Assembly: GCA_913774355.1 (NCBI GenBank)
Contig: CAJYGB010000036.1
Span: 1 to 41,980 of the forward strand
Direction of reading: 5' to 3'
Source of the DNA: an uncultured Chryseobacterium sp.
Lineage (GTDB): Bacteria; Bacteroidota; Bacteroidia; Flavobacteriales; Weeksellaceae
Length of the DNA stretch: 41,980 nt
Each line of letters begins with the position of its first letter. The first letter of the stretch is position 1. A program made the position numbers and the translations under genes. This document shows positions 1 to 8,285 of the stretch, one piece after another. The notes below the pieces were generated by a model. The model saw only the letters and a program-made list of their open reading frames with translations. It did not search any database and was not told the DNA's origin.

Positions 1-724
1 CCGGCGGCTCCGTCTTTACGCACTACCTGCACGACTTCAAGGCCTTTTTCAGAAGCGGTCTCGAGAACCTTCATAACGGGTTCACCAATCACCCGGGCTC
101 CGATCGCTCTGATGCCGCCCCATGTGAAGCCAAGTACCTGCGAGGTAATGGAGAATATTCCCTGCAATGAAAATACATCTTCCGGCATGGTTAAAGAAAC
201 ACCTTTCATCGCTCCGGTTAACCAACCGAAGAAGCCGGTCTTCAGGTGGCTCCAGATGTTGGCTCCAAAATTGGCAAATCCCTGTGATACCCCGGCAATA
301 AGGTTTCTGAAGAACCCGATCGGATCCGTGATAATGGCCTGAATGGCATCGATAACACCGGACAATAGGCCGGCAAGGGTATTTTTAATTTCAATAATAA
401 CTGCAAAAACACTGGTTTTAAGGGTATTCAGCGCCTGGTTTACCCATCCGCTGTTCTGGCTCTTAAGTTCTGCTATCCGTGCATCAATGCTTGTTATATT
501 ATCGGCATATTTTTTAGCCAATACCTCAATAAGTGCCTCTTTTTTGCTGTTTATACTTTCTTCCAGGGCGCTGAACTTTGTCTGGATCTCCGCAATCGCT
601 TCTTTTCCGATCTTACGAAGGCTCGGCGACAGGCTGCTTACATAAGTTGCATGTCTTTCTTGCCTGTGGCAATCCTGGTCTTCGCTGCATTAAGTTGGGG
701 GATAATATAATGGGTAAGAATATA
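1..724 (-). pseudogene. 5'-truncated, frameshifted copy of the polymorphic toxin (runs off left edge)
   Basis: Reading the minus strand, the translation closely matches the central region of the 1374-residue toxin at 4161-8285, including segments such as GFFGWLTGAMKG and GGIRAIGARVIGEPVMKV. Nucleotide similarity is high in the stretch matching about 5838-6140. Homology starts at about position 724, directly after a terminator-like hairpin. It is first in one frame (segment QLNAAKTRIATGKKDM, matching RLNAAKASITAG of the full copy), then hits a stop near 640. The homologous frame continues one base out of phase to position 1 (segment ATYVSSLSPSLRKIGKEA). No ATG opens either frame at the homology start. 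The delivery N-terminus is missing and the C-terminal toxin lies outside the window. It is most likely a silent orphan cassette or a decayed duplicate. The frameshift rests on a single-base difference and could be a sequencing error. Confidence 0.75.
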
Positions 725-728
725 CTAT

Positions 729-760
729 TAAAAAGCCGCACGAATCTTTTCGTATAGCGG
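729..760 (-). terminator. Probable rho-independent terminator (second in series)
   Basis: On the minus strand, a hairpin with arms CCGC+ACGAA and TTCGT+GCGG (a 3-base bulge on one side, 4-base loop) is followed by a five-T run. It lies just past the stronger terminator at 774-811. Homology of the truncated toxin copy begins immediately after it. Confidence 0.5.
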
Positions 761-773
761 GAGGACTGATTTC

Positions 774-811
774 AAATAAAAAGCGAGATTTCTGTTTAGA
801 AACCTCGCTTT
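774..811 (-). terminator. Rho-independent terminator after immunity gene 828-1388
   Basis: A 12-bp stem (782-793 with 798-809, one wobble position) with a 4-base loop is followed on the minus strand by a T-rich tract. It starts 17 bases after the stop codon of the gene ending at 828, so it closes the second toxin-immunity cassette. Confidence 0.8.
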
Positions 812-827
812 TTTATTATTATTTATT

Positions 828-1388
828 TCATTCTGCATTATAATCTGCCAAACTATTGGCTTGCTCTGGAGCATGGTATTTTTCAACAGCAATAAGTTTG
901 CCCGGATCTTTTACCTGATTTATTTTTAAATCATGCGAATGACGCCATCCTGGATCTTTAACTCCAAAAGTCAAATCATAAATTATTTTCAATCCTTCAT
1001 TTGTTTCAGCTACATAAAACAGTTTGTTATAACCCAGTTCTCTTCCTGTGTTTTCTGTATAACTTGTATAGCAGGCAAAAAGTTCATCATTAACTAACCA
1101 TCTTTGTAAACCTTCTCCCAATTTAGGGTTTTTATATTGCTGAATTTGGAATAAAGTGCGGGGAATTTGCCTTTTATAATTATCAATTGCAAATTGTTTT
1201 TTAATATCATTTTGAAACTCTCTGCCTGTTCTTCCATGTTTTGATAAATTTGCAGAGAGGAAAAATGAATCTAACTTTTCTGCCTGTTCCTGACAAATAG
1301 CATCTTCTATATTTATATCATATCGATATGTGTTAAATTTAAACTCATTATCAATAAAATTTTTAATGAAATTTTTTACTTCTTCCAT
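828..1388 (-). CDS. Probable immunity protein for the orphan nuclease cassette
   Basis: A 186-residue soluble protein with no signal peptide or membrane segment; the family was not recognised. It is rich in aromatic and charged residues, with a helical N-terminal third (MEEVKNFIKNFIDNEF) and a C-terminal half that looks strand-rich (LFYVAETNEGLKIIYDLTFG). The ATG lies 12 bases after the stop of the nuclease-like toxin cassette at 1401-3173, and a terminator follows the gene. In polymorphic toxin loci the gene immediately 3' of a toxin domain normally encodes its cognate immunity protein, so that role is inferred from position alone. The size and strand pattern would suit an NTF2-like or similar immunity fold, but no diagnostic motif was seen. 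The low GC content matches the adjacent toxin tip, suggesting they moved together. Confidence 0.7.
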   Translation of the reverse strand: MEEVKNFIKNFIDNEFKFNTYRYDINIEDAICQEQAEKLDSFFLSANLSKHGRTGREFQNDIKKQFAIDNYKRQIPRTLFQIQQYKNPKLGEGLQRWLVNDELFACYTSYTENTGRELGYNKLFYVAETNEGLKIIYDLTFGVKDPGWRHSHDLKINQVKDPGKLIAVEKYHAPEQANSLADYNAE

Positions 1389-1400
1389 ATTTCTTATGTT

Positions 1401-3173
1401 CTATTTAGTTCCAAACAATAAATCAGATTCTTTTATTTCAAAATCTTTATTAATTACACTTCCCTCTTTTAAATGAATATATAAATCATAGTAAACCTCT
1501 CTAATTCTCTCTTGGTTGGTTTGGTTCAGACTTTGTAAAACTCTTGTTTTTAAATCTTCGTCTTTCAGCATATTTCTTTCGTCATCGGTTTTGGCATAAT
1601 CTGCTAATCGTTTTCTTAATTCAGACATTTCAAATATACTGCTATCTTCAGAATACTGCAAACTGACTTCTAAAGTAAAATGACTGACATTTGCAGTTTG
1701 TTCAACAAAATCTCTGATTTGATCTTCTCTTCTTCTCATTACAATCTGATTGTATTCAGCACTTGTTGCTACAATATTTTGGGCTTTTTTGTATCCGCTT
1801 CCTCCAAACATATTGGCAATAACGTGAGCTGAATCCATCCCTGCATTTTTAAGTTTTCCTTCAGGATCTTGGGTAAATCCTCGTCCTAAATCATGTAAGG
1901 TTAGTTGATCTCCTACTACTTTAATTGGATACCCATTTGGTGCTAAATCTACGGTAAACTTTTGTTTTCCTTCTGCATACTTATAGGTTATTCTTTTCCC
2001 TCCATTCGGTAATAATTTCTTTTCAATATCAATTGGATAAAATTTGTTATGCTCTTTCTTTTTCTTTTTTGCAGTCAAGTCATTTAACTTAAATTTCTGG
2101 CCAAAGTCGTGAACATTTTTACTTAAGCTATCAAACTCAGCTTGTGCATTTTCTATCTTCTTAGATTTATCTGGATTTGTATCTACAAGCTTATTGGCAT
2201 TGGTTAATGATTTTTTTATCCTTTCATTTCTTATTTGTAATTCATTGATCTCGTTTAAAATTTCAGATCCTTTTCCTTCAAATTCATCAGCATCACTGTT
2301 TTTACTTACATAATTCTTAAATCTGGTTAGCTTACTTGTTAAAATTCCCTTCTCACTCGCCATGTAGATTTCACCGTCCTCAAAAGTCAATGTATGCCTT
2401 TCTCCGTTCATTGTAAATGGTTCCGGAGCAATTTCAGAATCCATGTTTTTGATATGCTTATCATCAACCTTATCTTTCTTCTTACCAAGCTTTCCAATTC
2501 CGACTTTACTTAATAGTTTAGCAGCTTTCCCTTTCACAAAATTCCAGAACTTCACAATAGCATTCCTGATACGCTGACGAATTTTCTGTATTACGCCGAC
2601 TACTTTATCGGCCAGTCCGCCAAGACCTGCCAGGGAGGCTAAGAATCCGATCACGACAGGGATCGCTCTTCCCAGTGCATTTTCGATGGCTTTCGCTACC
2701 GCGCCTACATTTCCGCTGGCGATGGCTTTGATACCGTCGGTAAAGGCTTTGACCAGTTCCATGATCTGTGCCGCTTTCTGGACAAAGAATTTTACCAGAT
2801 CGATAATCATCATCGCTGCTTTTACAAACGCACCGGCCGGAGTCAGCAGGCTCATGATAAACCTGATCCCCGCCTGGATGGCCTGTGTTTTAATGATGTC
2901 CATAATGGTATCCATTACCGTGGCTTTGATATCGGCAAACTGGTCTTTGACATGTTCCCAAAGCCCGGCAACCCCTTCTTTGCGGACCACCTGCACGGCT
3001 TCCAGTCCTTTTTCGGAACCGGTTTCAAGCACTTTCATGACCGGTTCTCCAACTACTGAGGAACCGATGCTTCTGATATCGTTCCACGTCAGGCCAAGGA
3101 TCTGGGAGCTCATGGAGAAAATCCCTTTTAACGAGAACAGGTCTTCCGGCAGGGTGAAAGAAATATTCTTCAT
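1401..3173 (-). CDS. Orphan toxin cassette: 5'-truncated polymorphic toxin with nuclease-like C-terminus
   Basis: A 590-residue protein. Residues 1-225 align with residues 747-970 of the full-length toxin at 4161-8285 (FSLKGIFSMSSQILGLTW, AIASGNVGAVAKAIENALG, GGLADKVVGVIQKIR). They end at the same Lys-rich junction (AKLLSKVGIGKLGKKKDK). Past the junction comes a different, AT-rich region: a short module with HTLTFEDGEIYMASEKG, a coiled-coil stretch (about 290-370), and a C-terminal domain with DSAHVIANMFGGSG around His450 and QNIVATSAEYNQ around Asn466. The latter resembles His-Me-finger DNA/RNA non-specific endonucleases. Homology continues upstream of the ATG to an in-frame stop at 3228-3230 (ANIWTHLK...), so the ATG at 3173 may only be an internal Met of a truncated gene. 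It lacks the 746-residue delivery part and lies behind a terminator, so it is probably silent unless recombined. Family assignment of the nuclease is moderate. Confidence 0.75.
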   Translation of the reverse strand: MKNISFTLPEDLFSLKGIFSMSSQILGLTWNDIRSIGSSVVGEPVMKVLETGSEKGLEAVQVVRKEGVAGLWEHVKDQFADIKATVMDTIMDIIKTQAIQAGIRFIMSLLTPAGAFVKAAMMIIDLVKFFVQKAAQIMELVKAFTDGIKAIASGNVGAVAKAIENALGRAIPVVIGFLASLAGLGGLADKVVGVIQKIRQRIRNAIVKFWNFVKGKAAKLLSKVGIGKLGKKKDKVDDKHIKNMDSEIAPEPFTMNGERHTLTFEDGEIYMASEKGILTSKLTRFKNYVSKNSDADEFEGKGSEILNEINELQIRNERIKKSLTNANKLVDTNPDKSKKIENAQAEFDSLSKNVHDFGQKFKLNDLTAKKKKKEHNKFYPIDIEKKLLPNGGKRITYKYAEGKQKFTVDLAPNGYPIKVVGDQLTLHDLGRGFTQDPEGKLKNAGMDSAHVIANMFGGSGYKKAQNIVATSAEYNQIVMRRREDQIRDFVEQTANVSHFTLEVSLQYSEDSSIFEMSELRKRLADYAKTDDERNMLKDEDLKTRVLQSLNQTNQERIREVYYDLYIHLKEGSVINKDFEIKESDLLFGTK

Positions 3174-3257
3174 CGCCCCGGTCAGCCATCCGAAGAAACC
3201 GTTTTTCAGGTGGGTCCAGATGTTGGCTTAGGATAGAATATTTGAATATTTTGTTAT

Positions 3258-3291
3258 AAAAAAAGCGAAACTTCAATGTTGAAGTTTCGCT
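3258..3291 (-). terminator. Strong rho-independent terminator after immunity gene 3316-4149
   Basis: A perfect 13-bp inverted repeat (3264-3276 with 3279-3291) is followed on the minus strand by seven Ts (plus-strand As 3258-3264). It sits 24 bases after the stop of the first immunity gene and about 30 bases before the second, truncated toxin copy. Read-through into that copy should therefore be low. Confidence 0.9.
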
Positions 3292-3315
3292 ATCTGATAA
3301 ATTTGTATTTATATA

Positions 3316-4149
3316 TTATGAATTTAATGCTTTTTCTAAAGCATCACATCTTTCTTTTAAATAAGTTAAATCTACATCTGGAAATAATTTAGGAAAACGT
3401 TTTACAATATTCTTCATTTGATGTAAAACACCTTCTGCTGAATAGGTAAATATACCGTCTTCAAATTTGTCGAGAGTAAACTTAGGACCACGATAATAAT
3501 AAGCATCTGCTTCTATATAACGAGGCTTATAATTACCCAGTTTTTTTACGATTTCCTGTGTGTCAATGTAAAAATATTGCCAATAATACACAGCTTTGCA
3601 GGCTATCATGGTGTTATAATATTCTTCTAAGGTCATATCCATTTTAAACCAAATACCCGAATCGAAAAAATAAATAGGACACGGATATACACCTTCTTCC
3701 CGCAATATACAGCCATAAGTACCATCATCACCGTGACCCGATTTATGAAAATAATTAAGTTTAGGTAAAAATTCTCTCCAAACAGCTTCTGCTTCTGGTT
3801 GTGGGTTGTTTTCCCAAAAACGACTGTCGTTGTTGTAAATATCCCAAAAATGAGAATTTACTCCCAATGCCTCTATCAAACTTAATAATTGAAACCCTCC
3901 CCAAATATATTCTTCATCTGGCTCATTTGTTGTAGAAGACCAATCTAAAGTTAAAGAGCCTATAGAATCATATTGATAGTCTTTAATTGGAATTTCTAAT
4001 TTAATTCGCTCTTCAGCTCGGGAAAGTAAACGTTTACTGAAAAAATCAGCACTTTTTTTCACTTCTCCTATATTATTTTTATCTACTGTTATTTTATCAT
4101 TATTGCATATTTCAACAATAAAATTTTCTAATTTCTGTAATATTTTCAT
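3316..4149 (-). CDS. Probable immunity protein for the full-length nuclease toxin
   Basis: A 277-residue acidic, aromatic-rich cytoplasmic protein without signal peptide or membrane helix; the family was not recognised with certainty. I chose the ATG at 4149 (MKILQKLENF), 11 bases after the toxin stop. A TTG at 4164 would overlap the toxin stop and add five residues. Visible features are an N-terminal helical part, a central GHGDDGTYG loop, and a Trp/Tyr-rich segment (TMIACKAVYYWQYFYID). These are loosely reminiscent of SUKH/SMI1-type immunity proteins, but this is weak. Its place directly behind the toxin, its similarly low GC, and the following terminator support a cognate immunity role. 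This is inferred from context. Confidence 0.7.
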   Translation of the reverse strand: MKILQKLENFIVEICNNDKITVDKNNIGEVKKSADFFSKRLLSRAEERIKLEIPIKDYQYDSIGSLTLDWSSTTNEPDEEYIWGGFQLLSLIEALGVNSHFWDIYNNDSRFWENNPQPEAEAVWREFLPKLNYFHKSGHGDDGTYGCILREEGVYPCPIYFFDSGIWFKMDMTLEEYYNTMIACKAVYYWQYFYIDTQEIVKKLGNYKPRYIEADAYYYRGPKFTLDKFEDGIFTYSAEGVLHQMKNIVKRFPKLFPDVDLTYLKERCDALEKALNS

Positions 4150-4160
4150 AAATAATATTA

Positions 4161-7100
4161 TCAAAATGTTATTTTATTATTTTTTTCTAAACTGTCAATT
4201 TCATCTAATTCTGAATTTAAAATATCTTTATCCTTTCTATTTAAATAATAATCAGTCATTCTCTCTTCAAATTTTCTTATATCTTCAAACGCTCCTTTTT
4301 CTGTTTTTCGTTCTTCTGTAACAGCTTTAGCAAATTTAGGATTTAAATTTAATTTATCAACTAATAACTTTTCTCCTAAGTCGTTAATATTATAAGGCAT
4401 TGCAGGTTTACCTTGTTTAAAATCAGCATAATTTTTATCTACTATTTCTCCTTTGGCATCATAGTTACCTTCTTTGTTTTTATAATACCCCCATTCGATT
4501 CTTATTTCTTGAGGAAAATATTTGTCATTTTCATTATCGTTTGGTTTATGGTAATCTACCACTTTTGTTTTATACCACATAATCATGTGCTTCCCTTTCT
4601 CGCTGAGTACCTGTTTGCCTATACTTTCTGCCTTTACTTCCATATTAGAGTTCATCACCCTTGTAATTGGCACTAAATTCCAAGTCGCACCAGGTCCGTG
4701 TATATTGTCGTTCAACATATGACCTCTAATATAAATGGTGTTTCTAATATCTTCAGTAGCATGATCCCAACCTAACGGATTTTGATAAGGACTACTTCCT
4801 TTTGTATTTCCTGGCATCCAGGTCAGTGGATTGGCTTCCACTTCCAAAGCTCTACCCATAGAATCTTGCTTAGAGGTTACAGTAGTTTTTACAGTAGTTG
4901 GCTGTACTTCATCATCAAATTTAATTGCTTTAAATAGTTTTGCCAATGTTTCTAATGCTACATCTTGTAATTTATTTTGCTCTTTCGTCGCTTTTTCGTT
5001 AGCTTCGATTTTCGCATCATTTTTGCCATCTTTATTATCATTTGTAAGTTTTATGCGATCACCCTCTAATTTGTTTAATTTATAATTTAAAGGCAACACT
5101 TCGTTTTGGTAATGTGCTATTCCTGCATTTACACTTTCCTCTTCACTTTTTGTTCCAGCAGCTTTTTTAGCATTGTTTAAATGATTCATAACATGGTCGT
5201 CTTTACTCTGCATATAGAGTTTAGCATCTTTGCCTTCGCCCTTAAAGTAAAGCGTGTGCTTAGCATTCTCTACATTTTCAAAAGCGATTTTATCATTCCA
5301 CCATTCAATACCTTTACTAATTTTGCCTCGCTCTACCGTTTTCTTCTCCTTCTTGTCTTTCTTACCACCAACTCCAATTTTACTCAAAAGTTTTCCTGCC
5401 TTCCCTTTAATAAAATTCCAGAACTTCACAATCGCATTCTCAATACGCATACGTATTTTTCGGATAACACCCAAAACCTTATCCGCCAATCCGCCAATTC
5501 CTAACAGAGATGCTAAAAACCCAATCAAAACAGGAACCGCTTTTCCCAAAGCATTTTCTATAGATTTAGCGACAGCACCTACGTTTCCGCTGGCGATGGC
5601 TTTGATGCTATCAGTGAAGGCTTTTATCAGTTCCATGATTTGCGCGGCCCGCTGGATGAAGAATTTCACCACATCGATAATCGCCATTGCGGCTTTTATA
5701 AAGGCTCCTACCGGAGTCAATAATCCCATCACCCACTTAATTCCCGCCTGGATCACCTGCGTCTGAATGATGTCCATCATAGCATCCATTACGGTGGCTT
5801 TAAGATCGGCAAACTGGTCTTTCAGGTATTCCCATAATCCGGCAGCACCATCTTTACGGACTACCTGCACGACTTCAAGGCCTTTTTCAGAAGCGGTCTC
5901 AAGAACTTTCATGACAGATTCACCGATCACCCGGGCTCCGATCGCTCTGATGCCGCCCCATGTCAGGCCAAGTACCTGAGAGGTGATGGAGAAAATGCCT
6001 TTCAAAGAGAATACATCTTCCGGCATGGTGAAAGAAATACCCTTCATGGCTCCGGTTAACCATCCGAAGAAGCCGGTCTTAAGGTGAGTCCAGATGTTGG
6101 TTCCGAAATTGGTAAATCCTTGGGAAACCCCGGCAATCAGATGCGATAAAAATCCGATCGGGTCCGCAACGATTGCCAGGACGGCACTTACGGCTCCGGA
6201 AAGTAATTCGGTAAGCGTTTTCCGGATTTCCATGATTGTTTTCGCTAATCCCACTGTGGCATCCTCTACCGCTGCCAGGAATCCGCGGTTGCGTTTTTTA
6301 ATATCAACAATCAGCTCGTCCACTTCCTTCAGGGCATTGTTGTACTTGCTTGCCAGTGAATCGATGAGTGAGGATTCTTTATCACTGATGGAATTCTCAA
6401 GCTCCTTAAACTGCCCCTGGATGGCATCGATATCCCCTTTAACGGCTTTCCTTACATCCGCCGGAAGGTTTTTAATAAAGGAAACCACTTTCTGTCGTCC
6501 GGCAGTAATGGAAGCTTTGGCGGCATTCAGCCGGGTGGTGACCAGTTCTGCAATTTTCGTGATCACGCCGTCCATTGCGGTCATAAAATGATCCTTGCCC
6601 TGTTTATAATACTTGTCTACCTCGTCCGGCAGTTTTTTATTCCAGGCATCTTCGATCCGGTTGCCGTAGCCGCGGACATCATACCATTCGCCATAGCGTC
6701 TGGCTTTGTATGCTTCCAGTTTTTGGGTGACTTCCTTCTCAAAAGCATCTTTGGCTTTTTTGGCACCGTCGTCAAATAACTGGGCGACTTTGGTTTCCAG
6801 ATCACCCAGTTGCCCGTCTACCGTTTTTTTTGTCTCTGCATAAATGGCATTCAGCTTATCGACTACCTCCTGGTGTTTAGCCGTATTTTTCTCACCGGCT
6901 TTGTGCTGTTTGTTCGTTACGCTGTCCAGCAATCCTTTCCTGCTCTGGTGCATCCCGTCCATCGTGCTGTTGGTTTTGCCCTGAGCTTCACGTTTGGACG
7001 CCTCCAGTTTTTTGCTTTCAGCATTTTTAAATTCTCCAGGTGCCTGCTCTGCATTGGCCTTGGCTGCTTTTTTGGCATTCAGGGCATTGATGAAATCCGG

Positions 7101-8285
7101 CTCATTCGATTTAGCCAGCTGTTCATCGGTGATGTGATTCCTGGCAAACTGCTGCTCAACGGATTTATAGCTTTTAGCAATGGGCTGGCTTAATTCGGAG
7201 TCGCCCCGTTTTGGCGGCATGGCCTCCGTTGCTCTGATGCTGACTTTGGAACCTATTTTCGGATCAGGCAAAGCTGTTGCCGTACGCAGTGCAACTTTCG
7301 TCTCATCGGGCTGTTGCCTGGCAACGGTTTCAATAGCTCCCGTAACGCTGTTTTTGGAAATCATGACATCGTATTTAATCAATCCGTTGACGGCGTTGAT
7401 GTTGTTCCGATTCTTAAAGTTTTCCGCATCTCCCTGTTTTACCGGCAAATTGATGCTCTTGATTTTGTCCCTTAATTTTACCTTGAAACCGGTTGCGCTG
7501 AAAGAACCGGTCTTCTGCTGGTCCAGCTGTTCTACCTGCAGGCCCTTTGCTTTCGATTTCCGTTCTCCGGCCGGTACGGCGGCGGCGGCATTGGCATGGT
7601 TTTCCGCTTTTTCTTTGGTCGCGTGAGCCCGTTTCGCTTTTGCCGTGCTCTTAACCAAACCGACGGTCTGGTTGAAACGCGGGTCACTGTTGGAACTCGT
7701 CGGTGTTGTTCTTACAGCGTCTTCCTGGATCTCAGGCAGGGCAAATCCTTCATCCATCCCGGATTCCGCTGCAATATCAACTACAGGAGTGATTTCGACT
7801 GAAGCATCTGATCCGGAAGCTGCCGGAACTTCCGCTTCGGAGCTGCTTTTTCCCGCCTGGTAAGCCGCCGCCTGCTCATCCAAAGTCTTCGGCAGGTACG
7901 TCCCGTTTTTCAGGTTGTGGTAATCCCGGATCTGGCTGATGTTCAAGGTGGAGATGTAGCTTTTCTCCAGCTTTTTGGTATCAGGGTGGTTGATATCTCC
8001 GGTTTGAGCCAGGCTTTCCTGAAACTTACCGTACCGGATTTCTGCGCCCTGGTCGTAAATGGTTTTTGAACCGTGGACCGGGGCGATGGTCCCGTTCAGG
8101 TTCATCCTGTTGGAATAAGGGTTGGCCGATCCGGCCGTTACGGCGGTACTTTCCGGTTTCTGGGTTTGTAAATTGGCAACTTCGGTGACCGGCAGGGGGA
8201 CCACCACTGGCTTTTCGGGCTTCTGTTTTTTACCCGGGCCGTGAGGATTAACGCTGCCTTTATGTAAAGGTTGTGCTGCTTCCAT
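4161..8285 (-). CDS. Full-length polymorphic toxin / probable eCIS effector with nuclease-like C-terminus
   Basis: A 1374-residue protein; ATG at 8285. Residues 1-250 are low-complexity, Pro/Ala/Lys-rich and without a signal peptide. Residues 250-700 are largely helical and charged. Residues 690-970 form the conserved hydrophobic-helical region shared with the two truncated copies (GFFGWLTGAMKG, AIASGNVGAVAKSIENALG, GGLADKVLGVIRKIR), of a kind seen before the toxin tip in eCIS-linked DUF4157-type proteins, though no DUF4157 domain is seen. After a Lys-rich junction near residue 970 comes a small HTLYF/LYMQSK module, a coiled coil, then the tip. The tip has IRGHMLNDNIHGPG (His1189) and TWNLVPITRVMNS (Asn1203), a pattern typical of His-Me-finger DNA/RNA non-specific endonucleases. 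The tip and about 200 bases of the shared region (up to about 5575) are clearly more AT-rich than the rest, suggesting tip replacement. The absence of a signal peptide and the eCIS neighbourhood suggest injection, which is inference. Confidence 0.8.
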   Translation of the reverse strand: MEAAQPLHKGSVNPHGPGKKQKPEKPVVVPLPVTEVANLQTQKPESTAVTAGSANPYSNRMNLNGTIAPVHGSKTIYDQGAEIRYGKFQESLAQTGDINHPDTKKLEKSYISTLNISQIRDYHNLKNGTYLPKTLDEQAAAYQAGKSSSEAEVPAASGSDASVEITPVVDIAAESGMDEGFALPEIQEDAVRTTPTSSNSDPRFNQTVGLVKSTAKAKRAHATKEKAENHANAAAAVPAGERKSKAKGLQVEQLDQQKTGSFSATGFKVKLRDKIKSINLPVKQGDAENFKNRNNINAVNGLIKYDVMISKNSVTGAIETVARQQPDETKVALRTATALPDPKIGSKVSIRATEAMPPKRGDSELSQPIAKSYKSVEQQFARNHITDEQLAKSNEPDFINALNAKKAAKANAEQAPGEFKNAESKKLEASKREAQGKTNSTMDGMHQSRKGLLDSVTNKQHKAGEKNTAKHQEVVDKLNAIYAETKKTVDGQLGDLETKVAQLFDDGAKKAKDAFEKEVTQKLEAYKARRYGEWYDVRGYGNRIEDAWNKKLPDEVDKYYKQGKDHFMTAMDGVITKIAELVTTRLNAAKASITAGRQKVVSFIKNLPADVRKAVKGDIDAIQGQFKELENSISDKESSLIDSLASKYNNALKEVDELIVDIKKRNRGFLAAVEDATVGLAKTIMEIRKTLTELLSGAVSAVLAIVADPIGFLSHLIAGVSQGFTNFGTNIWTHLKTGFFGWLTGAMKGISFTMPEDVFSLKGIFSITSQVLGLTWGGIRAIGARVIGESVMKVLETASEKGLEVVQVVRKDGAAGLWEYLKDQFADLKATVMDAMMDIIQTQVIQAGIKWVMGLLTPVGAFIKAAMAIIDVVKFFIQRAAQIMELIKAFTDSIKAIASGNVGAVAKSIENALGKAVPVLIGFLASLLGIGGLADKVLGVIRKIRMRIENAIVKFWNFIKGKAGKLLSKIGVGGKKDKKEKKTVERGKISKGIEWWNDKIAFENVENAKHTLYFKGEGKDAKLYMQSKDDHVMNHLNNAKKAAGTKSEEESVNAGIAHYQNEVLPLNYKLNKLEGDRIKLTNDNKDGKNDAKIEANEKATKEQNKLQDVALETLAKLFKAIKFDDEVQPTTVKTTVTSKQDSMGRALEVEANPLTWMPGNTKGSSPYQNPLGWDHATEDIRNTIYIRGHMLNDNIHGPGATWNLVPITRVMNSNMEVKAESIGKQVLSEKGKHMIMWYKTKVVDYHKPNDNENDKYFPQEIRIEWGYYKNKEGNYDAKGEIVDKNYADFKQGKPAMPYNINDLGEKLLVDKLNLNPKFAKAVTEERKTEKGAFEDIRKFEERMTDYYLNRKDKDILNSELDEIDSLEKNNKITF

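Noticed and set aside
112..645. Two plus-strand open frames near the left edge
   Set aside because: They are antisense shadows of the minus-strand toxin remnant, whose protein homology to the full-length toxin is clear.
3025..3276. Minus-strand frame overlapping the start of the orphan toxin
   Set aside because: It is out of frame with the homologous toxin sequence and runs through a terminator hairpin.
4150..4164. TTG start extending the first immunity gene to overlap the toxin stop
   Set aside because: The ATG at 4149 gives a normal 11-base spacing; the TTG start would need a rare codon with no supporting signal.
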